Shown in pieces: positions 15,860-24,726 of a DNA stretch of 64,000 nucleotides (position 1 is the stretch's first letter; each line of letters opens with the position of its first letter). Source of the DNA: Alpinimonas psychrophila (GTDB taxonomy: Bacteria; Actinomycetota; Actinomycetes; Actinomycetales; Microbacteriaceae); NCBI RefSeq assembly GCF_014137865.1, contig NZ_JACGWU010000002.1, positions 62,001-126,000 of the forward strand, in the 5' to 3' direction. Both the position numbers and the translations under genes were made by a program. The notes below the pieces were generated by a model. It was not told the origin of the DNA. It ran no database searches and worked only from the letters and a program-made list of their open reading frames with translations.

Positions 15860-17049
15860 CGAATGTTCCTTTCATTCGCGAATCCGCGCAGACCAGCCAG
15901 CTCAGCAATCGCAGTAGCTAAATCCTCGGCGTCCCCGGCCAAGAGCGCCATGGGATGTACGACGAGGGCACCACGCCAGGCTTCTGCCTCCTCCAAGTAA
16001 ACGGGCACCTCTCTGGCGGCCAGTGCCTTCACAACGTCGTCGACGTCGATGCCCGCAATCGCAAATTCCAGCTCGATCACGGGCACGCCAAGCGCGGAAG
16101 TCTCGTGCCAAACAGCGGGGATGCTGCACCCATAGAGCAGTTCGCGGAGCTTCACAAGCTCGGCGATCCCCTCGGCGTCGCCCGCGCCCGGTGCCGCGAC
16201 GTAGTTCTCAACCGCGGCGAGCAGGCCGGAAATTTGCTCACGCCCAACTTTCATAGCCCTACCGATCCCGTGACGGGGTGGCGTGATGCGGTCGCCACCC
16301 CGCACCCAAGTTGCTTCACGCTCATCCATGTCTTGATGCTGCGCACCAACGAGCGCGACGAGATCGGTGCGGCCGCAAAGAATACCGCTCGCTTGCGGAC
16401 CCCGAAAATTCTTACCACCGCTCAGCGCCACTAATGCAGCACCGTCGTCGAACCATTGGAGCAGGTTCTCTAATGGCGGCGCGAAAAGTGCACCATCAAT
16501 GAGCACTGGTACGCCCTTTCTTGATGCTAGTTCGCAGATGGCCGCAAGGCTCGGGTGATTACCGTCTCGACCGGGACGGTACAGCACTGCCACGGTCCCC
16601 GCGTCGATAGCTCGTTCAATCTCTCCGAGATGCGTTGTCGTGGGGTACCCCACGACAACAAGCTCTGCGCCAGCGGACTCCAGTGCCCTATCGTATGGGT
16701 CACGATGAGCGGCAAGAACGATCACCTGATGCGGTGCCGTTTCAATTCGCGGGAGCGAGTCGACAAGCGCTGGGTCGTTGCCTGCGATTATTGCAGCCGT
16801 TGCGAGAGCGAGAGCCGCCGCCGCTCCCGAAGTGACGTATGCGGCTTCCACCCCAAGCAGCCGAGCAATCTCTCTGCCAGCACGGTCCTCGAGGTCATCC
16901 ATGCGCACTGAGTACTTTGTTGACTCGGCCATCGCCTCCAGAACGGTGGGATGTAGCGGCAAGCCACCCAGTCTGGTTGACGGCCCAACTCCGTTGATGG
17001 CTCGACAAACACCTATACGCTCAAATAGAGACTGATTTAATTGGGTCAT
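15856..17049 (-). CDS. SelA-like PLP-dependent aminotransferase-fold enzyme (ammonia-lyase type)
   Basis: A 397-aa fold-type I PLP enzyme of the SelA-like group, which includes D-glucosaminate-6-phosphate ammonia-lyase and other uncharacterised sugar-acid or amino-acid lyases. Landmarks: RAINGVGPSTRLGG, the PLP-phosphate-binding YVTSGAAAALALATAA at 71-86, HRDPYDRA, PVLIDGALFAPP with the Asp that pairs with the pyridine nitrogen, and the Schiff-base lysine K213 in SGGKNFRGPQASG. The C-terminal domain contains HGIGRAMKVGREQISG. It overlaps the MDR dehydrogenase stop by 4 nt and the 66-aa gene start by 4 nt. With RidA next door it probably removes ammonia from an amino acid or amino-sugar acid. 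A broken copy exists at 6785-7746. Confidence 0.88.
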   Translation of the reverse strand: MTQLNQSLFERIGVCRAINGVGPSTRLGGLPLHPTVLEAMAESTKYSVRMDDLEDRAGREIARLLGVEAAYVTSGAAAALALATAAIIAGNDPALVDSLPRIETAPHQVIVLAAHRDPYDRALESAGAELVVVGYPTTTHLGEIERAIDAGTVAVLYRPGRDGNHPSLAAICELASRKGVPVLIDGALFAPPLENLLQWFDDGAALVALSGGKNFRGPQASGILCGRTDLVALVGAQHQDMDEREATWVRGGDRITPPRHGIGRAMKVGREQISGLLAAVENYVAAPGAGDAEGIAELVKLRELLYGCSIPAVWHETSALGVPVIELEFAIAGIDVDDVVKALAAREVPVYLEEAEAWRGALVVHPMALLAGDAEDLATAIAELAGLRGFANERNIR

Positions 17050-18131
17050 GATGCCTTCAAAGTATCGACGGTGAGCGCAATTTTGTCGATGGGGCGATCA
17101 GGTGCAAACCTGACAAGAACCTTGGCGGGCACATCCAAGCTGCTAGCCAAACGTTTAAACACCATGTCACCTTCATCCGGTTCGACAACCTGACTCACGA
17201 GCAGGTCTAATGCCGAGTCGCCCTCAGCCACCCACTTTGCTGCTTCGTTGAAGGTCTCCGCTGGGTAGGTAAAGCTTCCGACGAGAGATTTTTCGTCAGT
17301 GCTAATGCGATAGGCAGCGAGCGAGACGTTGGGCTGGGCCATTCCCACTAGGCACACACGTCCGCCGAGCACGGTCGACAGCAAGGCATCCGCAATCGTC
17401 GAAGTTGCCCCAACCGCATCGATAGCGACGTCGACGCCCACACCGCCTGTAAGTGCGTGGACCGCATCCGGCACCACAGATTGGCCTGGATCGATTACCT
17501 CGGCACCGAGGGCGGCACACAGACCGCGACGAGCATCGTTAGGCTCAGATACGATGAGCCGCGCCGCGCCAGCTCGTTTCGCCGCGAGAATGCACGACTG
17601 CCCGATTGGCCCACCGCCGACAACCAGCACGACCTGCCCTCGCACGATTCCGATGCGGCGAACGGCTTGCAAAGCGACAGCGAGCGGCTCGATGAGCGCA
17701 CCATGCAGAGGATTTAGGAGCTCAGGTAGCAAAACGACGTTGGTTGCAGGCACTGCGAAACGCTCAGCAAAGGCCGAAACGATTGTCGGGTCAACGCCTA
17801 GGACCCGGCGTCTTGGAGCATGCTGTTCCCGTCCCTCGTACTCTTGCTTCTCACTGGCGGGGAGGATAACCGGGTTCACGGTCGCGAGCGCTCCGACGGG
17901 GTAGAGATTGCTATCGATGTCTGAACCCAGCGACGAGATACGCCCGACAGTCTCGTGTCCCATAACCTGACCAGGAAACCGGCGACCGTTCTCGCCCGTA
18001 TAGCCGTGCACATCTGAGCCACAGACTCCTGTGGCAATTGTCTCGATGATAATCTCGTTCGGTGCCGCGGATGGATCCGCGAGTTCGACCAGACTCAGTT
18101 TTCCTATTTCTACGAGCCTCAACGCACGCAT
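17046..18131 (-). CDS. MDR-family alcohol dehydrogenase lacking structural zinc cysteines
   Basis: A 361-aa medium-chain dehydrogenase of the sorbitol/threonine dehydrogenase type. Catalytic-zinc ligands are present: Cys in ATGVCGSDVHG (about residue 37), His-Glu in MGHETVG, and Glu in ALIEPLAVALQA. The NAD-binding motif is VVGGGPIGQ. The lobe that normally carries four cysteines for the structural zinc reads NPVILPASEKQEYEGREQHAPRR without any cysteine, so that site is lost. The 58-nt gap after the amidohydrolase and the 4-nt overlap with the SelA-like gene place it mid-operon. It likely oxidises a secondary hydroxyl before deamination, or the alcohol after it. Confidence 0.87.
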   Translation of the reverse strand: MRALRLVEIGKLSLVELADPSAAPNEIIIETIATGVCGSDVHGYTGENGRRFPGQVMGHETVGRISSLGSDIDSNLYPVGALATVNPVILPASEKQEYEGREQHAPRRRVLGVDPTIVSAFAERFAVPATNVVLLPELLNPLHGALIEPLAVALQAVRRIGIVRGQVVLVVGGGPIGQSCILAAKRAGAARLIVSEPNDARRGLCAALGAEVIDPGQSVVPDAVHALTGGVGVDVAIDAVGATSTIADALLSTVLGGRVCLVGMAQPNVSLAAYRISTDEKSLVGSFTYPAETFNEAAKWVAEGDSALDLLVSQVVEPDEGDMVFKRLASSLDVPAKVLVRFAPDRPIDKIALTVDTLKAS

Positions 18132-18189
18132 GTCAACGTTCCTCTCAATTGATGTTTCAGGTTTTCATGGATGCGGGAAACTTGTTGGT

Positions 18190-19323
18190 TCATTCCCGTC
18201 TCCTGTCGTGCACGAGCCGCCCGCCCGAGAATGTCATGACACACCGTAGCCGCTCGCCGCCAGAAACCGCGCCGCCGAAGCCGTCACGGAAATGAAAGGT
18301 CCCCATTTCCCGTTCTAGCACCGCGACATCGGCCACTGAATCCGTTGCGAGAGTTCCCACGACGAGACCGAGAGCTTTGGCTGGTGCGGACGAGGCGCAG
18401 CGTAGCACCTCGGGGAGAGTCATCCCGAGCGCAAGGAACTTTGAAAGCACGGTAGTCAAGTCGATCACGGACTCCCGAGAGTAAGAGTGGATATCTGTGC
18501 TGATGGTGTCTGGGGGTTCACCGCCGGCGAGCATATGTCTGGCAACTTCGAGACTGAATCCGGACATGCCGTGCCCAATGTCCAGAAGTACACCCCGCTC
18601 TCGTGCTGCGCGCACAGTGTTGCGCAGCCCAAAGGTCTCGTTGAGGATCCCGTTGCCTGGCCACCCCGTGAAGGCATGAGTAATAATGTCTCCCGCACGA
18701 AGCGACTCTGCAATCTCATCAATGCTCGCGGGTGACGGGCCCAAGTGCACCATAAGTGGAAGACCCACGTGGTCCGCCACTCGCCGCGCTGATGCGAGAG
18801 CTGCGCTTGTGTGCTCTCCACCGACATCGACGGATGCGCGCACCTTAACTCCGACGACGAAGTCGCGGTTGGCCTCAATGGCGTCGATTGCGGCACCCTC
18901 GGACACATACCACGGGGAGAGAAGCTCCCCCCCGAGCATGATGCTCGTCGCACCGATGGAGGAGATATTGAGCATCGCGCGAACCCGAACGCTGGAGCGA
19001 TCGATGGTCGATGCGCGAAACGCGCCGATGAGGTGAGCACCGACGCTTCCTGCGTCCAAGACGGTCGTAGTACCTGATCGGAACGCCACCTCGTCTGCGG
19101 CGACGCCGAGATCCTGTCCAGCGAAAACATGGGTGTGCATGTCGACGAGTCCCGGCGCAACCACGAGACCGCTTACGTCAATTACCACGTCTCCCACCCC
19201 ATGGTCTTGCCCGGAGATTTTTCCGTTTTCGATGCGCACATCACGCACGACGCCTTCGGAGCCCTCGCCCTCGAAGACCGTCCCTCCACGCAAGACGACA
19301 GAATCGTAGTTCGGCTCAGTCAT
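18190..19323 (-). CDS. Amidohydrolase/deacetylase-family metallohydrolase
   Basis: A 377-aa dihydroorotase-like amidohydrolase. The ATG at 19323 (MTEPNYDSVVLRGG) overlaps the preceding stop by 8 nt and is preferred over the long frame from 19497. The metal motif H-x-H is in GLVDMHTHVFAG, a carboxylated-lysine candidate is in FVVGVKVRAS, and histidines follow in LPLMVHLGPSP, DIITHAFTGW and ISTDIHSYS (Asp). This order matches the EF0837/Atu3266 group, some members of which deacetylate acetyl-hydroxy acids or N-acyl amino acids and which often neighbour SelA-like PLP enzymes. The same pairing occurs here. The probable role is deacylating the imported substrate. Confidence 0.87.
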   Translation of the reverse strand: MTEPNYDSVVLRGGTVFEGEGSEGVVRDVRIENGKISGQDHGVGDVVIDVSGLVVAPGLVDMHTHVFAGQDLGVAADEVAFRSGTTTVLDAGSVGAHLIGAFRASTIDRSSVRVRAMLNISSIGATSIMLGGELLSPWYVSEGAAIDAIEANRDFVVGVKVRASVDVGGEHTSAALASARRVADHVGLPLMVHLGPSPASIDEIAESLRAGDIITHAFTGWPGNGILNETFGLRNTVRAARERGVLLDIGHGMSGFSLEVARHMLAGGEPPDTISTDIHSYSRESVIDLTTVLSKFLALGMTLPEVLRCASSAPAKALGLVVGTLATDSVADVAVLEREMGTFHFRDGFGGAVSGGERLRCVMTFSGGRLVHDRRRE

Positions 19324-20098
19324 TGCGCTTACCCCCGAAATCTCGAACGTTGTCAGGGTCGTGAATCGCCACGACTTTAGCGAAGCGCCCTTGGAATGAA
19401 AGCATTGCCGCGCGCGCAGCCGCGATGTCCTCGGCGATGCCGATCGGTCGTCCTGTTTCGAGGTTTCGCTTGACGAATGCCGTCTCGAGGACACCAACGA
19501 GACCTTCAGGAGTATTCACAATCAGAGCAGCGGATCCGGGGTGATGGCCACCAGTCACTTCGAACTGGATGCCGGGCGCGACGGGCGCCGATGAGTCAAT
19601 GAGGTGCAGCCGCCCCTCGATCGCGAGCGTGCGCAAACTTGCCCACGACGACGCAGTGAAATAGAACTCGGGTGCCGGATGACCGGAACCTCCCGAGAGG
19701 AATTCTTCAACCCCCGCGCGGGCAAGATAAAAGTGAGCGTTGGGCAGTAGGGCAGAATCTATGCCTCCAGAGTGGTAAGTGACAGTCTGAGTGATCGCCA
19801 CGAACGATACATCCTCGGCACGAACACCCACCTCGTCCAGGATCTGTGGCAGTGTGCGCACTGAACGGAATCCACCGTCATCGCCAAAGGCCTGATTAGT
19901 CGCCCCGAGGGCAGCTGTTTCCGTGTCATCCAGCGGGAGGCCAGCATCGATGAGTCCCGTAGTCGTCCCGTTGCTGATCACCCAAACATAGAAATACAAG
20001 TCCTGAAGAGAGGGGTCATCCTCACCCAACATCACGGCCCAGCCGGGTGTGGGCAAGACCCCGGCTAGCTCCGCCCTGATCACGTACTCGTCACTCAT
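19316..20098 (-). CDS. MBL-fold protein with degenerate metal-binding motif
   Basis: A 260-aa protein with the metallo-beta-lactamase fold: GLIDAGLPLDD near residues 49-58, a GGHHPGSAALIVNT segment (HTPGS equivalent), GVLETAF in place of the usual GDxxF, and VVAIHDPDN near the end. The diagnostic THxHxDHxGG motif is replaced by TQTVTYHSGG (residues 103-112): the first two histidines are Gln and Val, the aspartate is Tyr, and only the last histidine survives. A normal dinuclear zinc site is therefore unlikely. It may bind one metal or have a non-classical role. It overlaps the Gfo/Idh/MocA gene by 8 nt and the amidohydrolase by 8 nt. Confidence 0.82.
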   Translation of the reverse strand: MSDEYVIRAELAGVLPTPGWAVMLGEDDPSLQDLYFYVWVISNGTTTGLIDAGLPLDDTETAALGATNQAFGDDGGFRSVRTLPQILDEVGVRAEDVSFVAITQTVTYHSGGIDSALLPNAHFYLARAGVEEFLSGGSGHPAPEFYFTASSWASLRTLAIEGRLHLIDSSAPVAPGIQFEVTGGHHPGSAALIVNTPEGLVGVLETAFVKRNLETGRPIGIAEDIAAARAAMLSFQGRFAKVVAIHDPDNVRDFGGKRND

Positions 20099-21065
20099 CT
20101 AAATCTCCAATCTCAACCCAATGGCTTTCACTCGCAGAGCGACCGGCGGCCTCGGCGAGCTGGACGGACCGCCTCCCTGCCTCGATCGACGGCTGACCTC
20201 GGTCTTCCCCGCGCAGCCCTGCGACGAAGTCTGCTATCTCGGTCAACAGCCAGTCGTCGTCGAATAACTCGTGTGTCGTGCCGCTCTGTGTGGAGACCAG
20301 GAGCCGCCTCGACTCATCGAGCTCGATCGACCCGTGTGTTCCTTGAATGGTGAAAGCCACGCGCGGAGGAGCGTTGTAGCCCACTCCAAAGGAGAGTGCG
20401 GAAGCGCCAATCATGCCTGAATTGAACTCAACGCTAAGCGTGGCCGCAAGGTCGGTGTCACGATCGGCCGGAACGAACGTACGAGCAGAGACAGCTTTTA
20501 CAGACCGCCCGAGCACCCATTCCCAGCGATCGAAAACGTGATGACTTTGCAAGCGGAGAATGCCCCCACCGGCTTCGGCGTTCCAGTACCAGTCCGGCGT
20601 GCTTTCATATGCCTCGATCACGTTGTCTGACACGAAGTACGGCTCACCAATCCCGCCGGTTTTGACGATGTCGCGCGCTCGACGCCACTCGCCGCGGAAT
20701 CGATAGCTGAAGCCCATCATCCAATACCGCCGGGACTCAATTGCGGCGGTCACGACCTGGTCGGCTTCCCCGAGGGTCACCGTTAAGGGTTTGTCGATGA
20801 GCACATGGAGCCCTCGGCTCGCCGCCTCGAGACACGCCTCGTAGTGTGCGGCGTTGGGGAGGCCGATGTAAATTGCTTCCACTTCCTCCGCTTCAGCCAG
20901 CGAACGAAATGGTGCGGCACCAACGGCCGAAGCGACGGCGACGGCGCGTTCGTAATTGCTATCAATAATCGCCGTTACTGCCACACCAGAGAGTTTCGTG
21001 GCTGCCCGGGCAACTCGTCCCCCCATCGCTCCAGCACCCCACACCGCAAGCTGCACATCACTCAT
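20091..21065 (-). CDS. Gfo/Idh/MocA-family oxidoreductase
   Basis: A 324-aa NAD(P)-dependent sugar-type dehydrogenase. The Rossmann motif is LAVWGAGAMGGRVARAA at residues about 5-21, followed by IYIGLPNAAHYEACLEAASRG. The family lysine motif is IDKPLTVTLGEAD (EKP equivalent). The C-terminal beta-sheet domain includes GEPYFVSDNVIEAY and GGGILRLQSHHVFD (the conserved His region). The ATG at 21065 overlaps the stop of the ABC ATPase gene; the six-residue upstream extension is unsupported. Its place directly after the importer suggests it acts early, oxidising a hydroxyl on the imported sugar- or polyol-like compound. Confidence 0.88.
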   Translation of the reverse strand: MSDVQLAVWGAGAMGGRVARAATKLSGVAVTAIIDSNYERAVAVASAVGAAPFRSLAEAEEVEAIYIGLPNAAHYEACLEAASRGLHVLIDKPLTVTLGEADQVVTAAIESRRYWMMGFSYRFRGEWRRARDIVKTGGIGEPYFVSDNVIEAYESTPDWYWNAEAGGGILRLQSHHVFDRWEWVLGRSVKAVSARTFVPADRDTDLAATLSVEFNSGMIGASALSFGVGYNAPPRVAFTIQGTHGSIELDESRRLLVSTQSGTTHELFDDDWLLTEIADFVAGLRGEDRGQPSIEAGRRSVQLAEAAGRSASESHWVEIGDLDE

Positions 21066-21906
21066 CGTTGGCCCCTTCGGCACTTAAGCCTCGACGACGA
21101 AGAGCCTTGTGGGGATCGGGATACGCTGCGAGCAGTGCTCGCGTGTAGTCGTCTTCGGGGGCCCTTAGCACCTTTTTCGTTTCTCCCGATTCGACAATCC
21201 GACCGCTTTTCATCACAATCAGCCGGTCGGCGAGTGCCGAAAGCACCGGTAACTGGTGGGAGACAAAGATTATCGAGACGCCTGTCTGATCCCGTAGGTC
21301 AAGAAACAGGTTCACGATCTCGGTCTGCACTGACACATCAAGTGCGCTCACTGCCTCGTCTGCAATGACAATCTGCGGGTTCGGCGCCAGGGCTCGGGCG
21401 ATGGCTACGCGTTGACGCTGACCACCACTCAAATCACGCGGCACCCTGGCCGCATATGACGAAGGCAGGCGGACTCTGTCTAGAAGATCGTTTACGAATC
21501 GCGGTTCACGGGCGCCGTCAATCCCGTGAGCGAGACCGGCTTCCCTTATCGCTGCTCCGATTTGTAAACGCGGATTGAGAGAAGAGTATGGATCCTGGAA
21601 CACGACCTGAAGGCTCTTTCGAGCCGCGCGAAGCTCCGATCCCTTGAGCGACATGAGATTAACACCACCCAGCACCACTTCGCCCTCGTCCGCCGCGATG
21701 AGTCGCGCAACACATTTGACTACCGTCGACTTGCCACTGCCAGACTCCCCGGCGATGCCGATAATCTCGCCGGCAGCGAGATCGAAGGACACGCTATCGA
21801 CGGCGACCAGATCCGCGGGACGTGGTTGGCCTGGAAGTCGCAACCCGCGGCGACGATAAATTTTCGTCAACCCACTGACCGAGAGCACGGGACCGCTGTC
21901 GCTCAA
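21058..21906 (-). CDS. Peptide/opine-type ABC transporter ATP-binding protein (DppF-like)
   Basis: A 282-aa ATPase energising the importer encoded upstream. Walker A is GESGSGKST (about 52-60), Q-loop VVFQDPYSSLNP, signature LSGGQRQRVAIARAL, Walker B IVIADEAVSALD, and H-loop IIFVSHQLPVL. It lacks the long C-terminal oligopeptide-binding cysteine extension seen in the DppD-like partner, which is usual for the F subunit. It begins 4 nt after the DppD-like stop and overlaps the Gfo/Idh/MocA start, so transporter and enzymes form one transcription unit. Confidence 0.92.
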   Translation of the reverse strand: MSDSGPVLSVSGLTKIYRRRGLRLPGQPRPADLVAVDSVSFDLAAGEIIGIAGESGSGKSTVVKCVARLIAADEGEVVLGGVNLMSLKGSELRAARKSLQVVFQDPYSSLNPRLQIGAAIREAGLAHGIDGAREPRFVNDLLDRVRLPSSYAARVPRDLSGGQRQRVAIARALAPNPQIVIADEAVSALDVSVQTEIVNLFLDLRDQTGVSIIFVSHQLPVLSALADRLIVMKSGRIVESGETKKVLRAPEDDYTRALLAAYPDPHKALRRRGLSAEGANDE

Positions 21907-21909
21907 GCG

Positions 21910-22902
21910 TCACTCACCTCCGAAAGGGCACGCGCTGGTGTGACTCGGGCCGACAGGCAAAAGCGTCATAGACACGTCCTCGCATTCCGCTCGGGAAAAT
22001 GTGCACCGCGAAGCAAAAGGGCACCCACTCGTGTACGGCAACGTTCCCAGAGGTGGGCCAGGAATGGTCGGCCTGCGGTATCCTCGCTCGGGGATCGCAA
22101 GGGTCGGTACCGAGGCAATGAGCGCTTGAGTGTATGGATGCCTCGGCCGCAGGTAGACCTCTTCGATGGGCCCAGACTCGACGATAAATCCGCCGTACAT
22201 GACCGCCACGTCGTCACACATTTCGGCAATGACGCCAAAATCATGAGACACGAGCAGAATCGAGGTTCCGTCGTCGTCCCTGACCCGTCTCAACAAAGAG
22301 AGGATCTGCGCTTGGGTGGTCGTATCTAGGGCCGTCGTCGGCTCGTCGGCAATGAGTAGGCTGGGTCGAGCACCTAAAGCTATCGCGAGCATTACACGCT
22401 GGCGCATGCCGCCGCTCAGCTCGTTTGGATACATCCTGAGTTTCGCGGATGGGTTGGAGATGTCTACCTGCTCAAGCAACGACAGCGCGCGCAGTTGGGC
22501 ATCCTTTTTCGACAAGCTGAGTGCCGTGCGAAGCGCCTCAATCATCTGAGAGCCAATGCGACGCGTGGGATTGAGCGACGAGAACGGATCCTGGAAGATC
22601 ATGCCCACCTGGGTAGAGCGAAACGCGAGTAGCTCACTCTTGCTCATGCCAAGTACGTCGTGCCCGTCAAAAATTACATCTCCAGACAGAACATGACCAC
22701 CATCCGGTAACAGCCGCATGACCGATCGACAGGTGAGGCTCTTTCCTGATCCCGACTCGCCGACGAGACCTAGTATCCTGCCCCGACTAATGCTGAGGTT
22801 GAGACCATGAACAATTGGATTAACATCGTTCAACTTCGTCCCGAAGCCGATGCGTAGGTTGTAGATCTGTAGCAGCTGATTCTCATTCATATGCTCGTTC
22901 AC
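21910..22902 (-). CDS. Peptide/opine-type ABC transporter ATP-binding protein (DppD-like)
   Basis: A 330-aa ATPase. The GTG at 22902 forms a 4-nt GTGA overlap with the permease stop and has AAGGG upstream; an in-frame ATG at 22890 is the alternative. Walker A is GESGSGKSLT, Q-loop MIFQDPFSSLNPTRR, signature LSGGMRQRVMLAIAL, Walker B LLIADEPTTALD, H-loop LLVSHDFGVI. The C-terminal CPFASRCTFSRAEC segment supplies the cysteines of the oligopeptide/dipeptide transporter C-terminal domain, which can hold a 4Fe-4S cluster in DppD-type proteins. Confidence 0.92.
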   Translation of the reverse strand: MNEHMNENQLLQIYNLRIGFGTKLNDVNPIVHGLNLSISRGRILGLVGESGSGKSLTCRSVMRLLPDGGHVLSGDVIFDGHDVLGMSKSELLAFRSTQVGMIFQDPFSSLNPTRRIGSQMIEALRTALSLSKKDAQLRALSLLEQVDISNPSAKLRMYPNELSGGMRQRVMLAIALGARPSLLIADEPTTALDTTTQAQILSLLRRVRDDDGTSILLVSHDFGVIAEMCDDVAVMYGGFIVESGPIEEVYLRPRHPYTQALIASVPTLAIPERGYRRPTIPGPPLGTLPYTSGCPFASRCTFSRAECEDVSMTLLPVGPSHTSACPFGGE

Positions 22903-23735
22903 CGCTTGCCCTTTCTTCCGGTCGAGAAACCGTCGTCGATCATTCCGACTCCGACGCCGAGGGCAATTAGCACCACAGCTGGCAGGGTCGAAATCCACCA
23001 GGCAGTGAGCAGGAAGGGTTGACCTCCCGCGATAATTGAGCCGAGGTCGGCAACGGGAGGTTGTGTGCCGAAGCCCAAATATGACATCGCGGCGAGCAAA
23101 ACCATGGCGGCAACGACATCCATCGTCGCGAAAGTCAGGCTAGGACGGATGACATTAGGGATGACGTGGCGGAAAAGGATGCGCGCGGGCGAGTATCCGA
23201 GGGACTTTGTGGCCATGATGAACTCGTGCTCTCTCAGAGACAGGACTTCAGCTCTTGCGAGTCGCGCATAGACCGCCCATCCAACCAGGACCATGCCAAG
23301 GCCAACACTGACCGTCCCCACCCCAAGGATTGCGACAGTCGCTAGAACCACGACAATGAAGGGTATGGCTATCGCGGTGTCGACAACTCGCGAAAGGAAG
23401 GCGTCGACCCAGCCTCCGGCATAGGCCACAAGAGATCCGACGATCGTACCGATTGTGACTGTCGCTATTGTGATCAGGACTCCAGCGAGGAGAGAAATCT
23501 GGGTGCCAACAAGTGTCCTCGTGAGAACATCGCGACCCGCGGAATCCGTGCCCATCCAATGCGCGAATGAGGGGTGCTCGAGTGACGCGAGTACGTCAGG
23601 AGCGTTGGGATCCCACGGTGACAGAATCGGTCCGATGAGTGCGGCGGCGATGACTGCACCAACGATGCATGCACCGACTCTAGTTTGAGTCGACCAATTG
23701 GCAACAACGCGGGAGCGGAACTTGACGTCAACCAT
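22899..23735 (-). CDS. Peptide/opine-type ABC transporter permease (DppC-like)
   Basis: A 278-aa inner-membrane permease. The ATG at 23735 (MVDVKFRSRVVANW) overlaps the DppB-like stop; the longer upstream frame is a shadow. It has an N-terminal membrane helix (VGACIVGAVIAAALIGPILS), the HWMGTDSAGRDVLTRTLVGTQISL segment diagnostic of DppC/OppC, further helices, and an EAA-type loop MATKSLGYSPARILFRHVIPN for ATPase contact. It pairs with the DppB-like protein next to it. Confidence 0.93.
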   Translation of the reverse strand: MVDVKFRSRVVANWSTQTRVGACIVGAVIAAALIGPILSPWDPNAPDVLASLEHPSFAHWMGTDSAGRDVLTRTLVGTQISLLAGVLITIATVTIGTIVGSLVAYAGGWVDAFLSRVVDTAIAIPFIVVVLATVAILGVGTVSVGLGMVLVGWAVYARLARAEVLSLREHEFIMATKSLGYSPARILFRHVIPNVIRPSLTFATMDVVAAMVLLAAMSYLGFGTQPPVADLGSIIAGGQPFLLTAWWISTLPAVVLIALGVGVGMIDDGFSTGRKGKR

Positions 23736-24675
23736 TACTAATTGTGTTCCTAACTCGGGGGTCGAGCGCCGCCTGAAGAAGGTCGGCGACGAGACCGGCG
23801 GCAATTACGACCGCTCCCGCTAGTAGGGCAATCGCCTGAACGACAGGGTAGTCGCGACGCTCGACCGCTTGGACGAGCAGAGACCCTAGACCGGGGATAC
23901 TGAAGACCTGCTCGATGACAGCGGTGCCGCCGATGAGAAATCCGACGACAACTGCGACGATCGAGATTGTTGGCGTTACGGCGTTTCGCAATGCGTGGCG
24001 AGCGAGCACCCGGCCTTCGGAATACCCGCGTGCTCTCGCTGCCTCGACGTACTCACTGTCGAGCACGCGCTTCATACTCGACCGCAGAGTGCGAAGCACG
24101 ACGGCGACGAGAGACAGAGCGATGGCGATAGCGGGAAGCGTGAGCGTCCGAAAAGCTCCCACAAGACCGGGCTGGTAACCCGATACTGGAAACAGGCCCC
24201 AGGCGATGCCGAACACGAGTGCCAGCACGAGACCCACCCAGAATGCGGGCATCGCGAGAAGCGCAGTGGCGAGAATTCGGATGGTGAAGTCGGCAACTGT
24301 TCCGCTGCGGATTGCGGCGAAGACACCGAGCACCCCACCAAAGATAATCGCGAGAATCAATCCATAGGTGATGAGATAAGCGCTGGGCTCGATGCGCGAG
24401 GCGACGAGGGTCTGGATCGACTGACCGAAGGTTACAGAATCGCCAAGGTCACCCGTGGCAAACCTCGTGAGGTACATCCACAGTTGCGTTAGCATCGGTT
24501 CGTTGAGGCCCAAACGTTCTCGCACTGTCTCGACAAGCTCGGCCGGTACTCGTTCCCCGAGCATGATCCGCACCGGGTCACCAGGCACAGCCTGAAGAAT
24601 TAGAAACACTACGATAGCTAGGCCAAGAAGCTGGGCGACACTAAGAAGAAGCCTCCGGAAGAGGTAGGTAAGCAT
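23728..24675 (-). CDS. Peptide/opine-type ABC transporter permease (DppB-like)
   Basis: A 315-aa permease with six predicted membrane spans. It shows DppB/OppB signatures: N-terminal MLTYLFRRLLLSVAQLLGLAIVVF helix, VPGDPVRIMLG, GLNEPMLTQLWMYL, the periplasmic-side TFGQSIQTLV, and the EAA loop ARARGYSEGRVLARHALRN. It follows the substrate-binding protein by 51 bp and overlaps DppC by 8 nt. Confidence 0.93.
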   Translation of the reverse strand: MLTYLFRRLLLSVAQLLGLAIVVFLILQAVPGDPVRIMLGERVPAELVETVRERLGLNEPMLTQLWMYLTRFATGDLGDSVTFGQSIQTLVASRIEPSAYLITYGLILAIIFGGVLGVFAAIRSGTVADFTIRILATALLAMPAFWVGLVLALVFGIAWGLFPVSGYQPGLVGAFRTLTLPAIAIALSLVAVVLRTLRSSMKRVLDSEYVEAARARGYSEGRVLARHALRNAVTPTISIVAVVVGFLIGGTAVIEQVFSIPGLGSLLVQAVERRDYPVVQAIALLAGAVVIAAGLVADLLQAALDPRVRNTISNG

Positions 24676-24726
24676 GCCTTCCTACCTCTCCTGAAGTGTG
24701 TGATCGAATTTCACGATTCGGACAAC

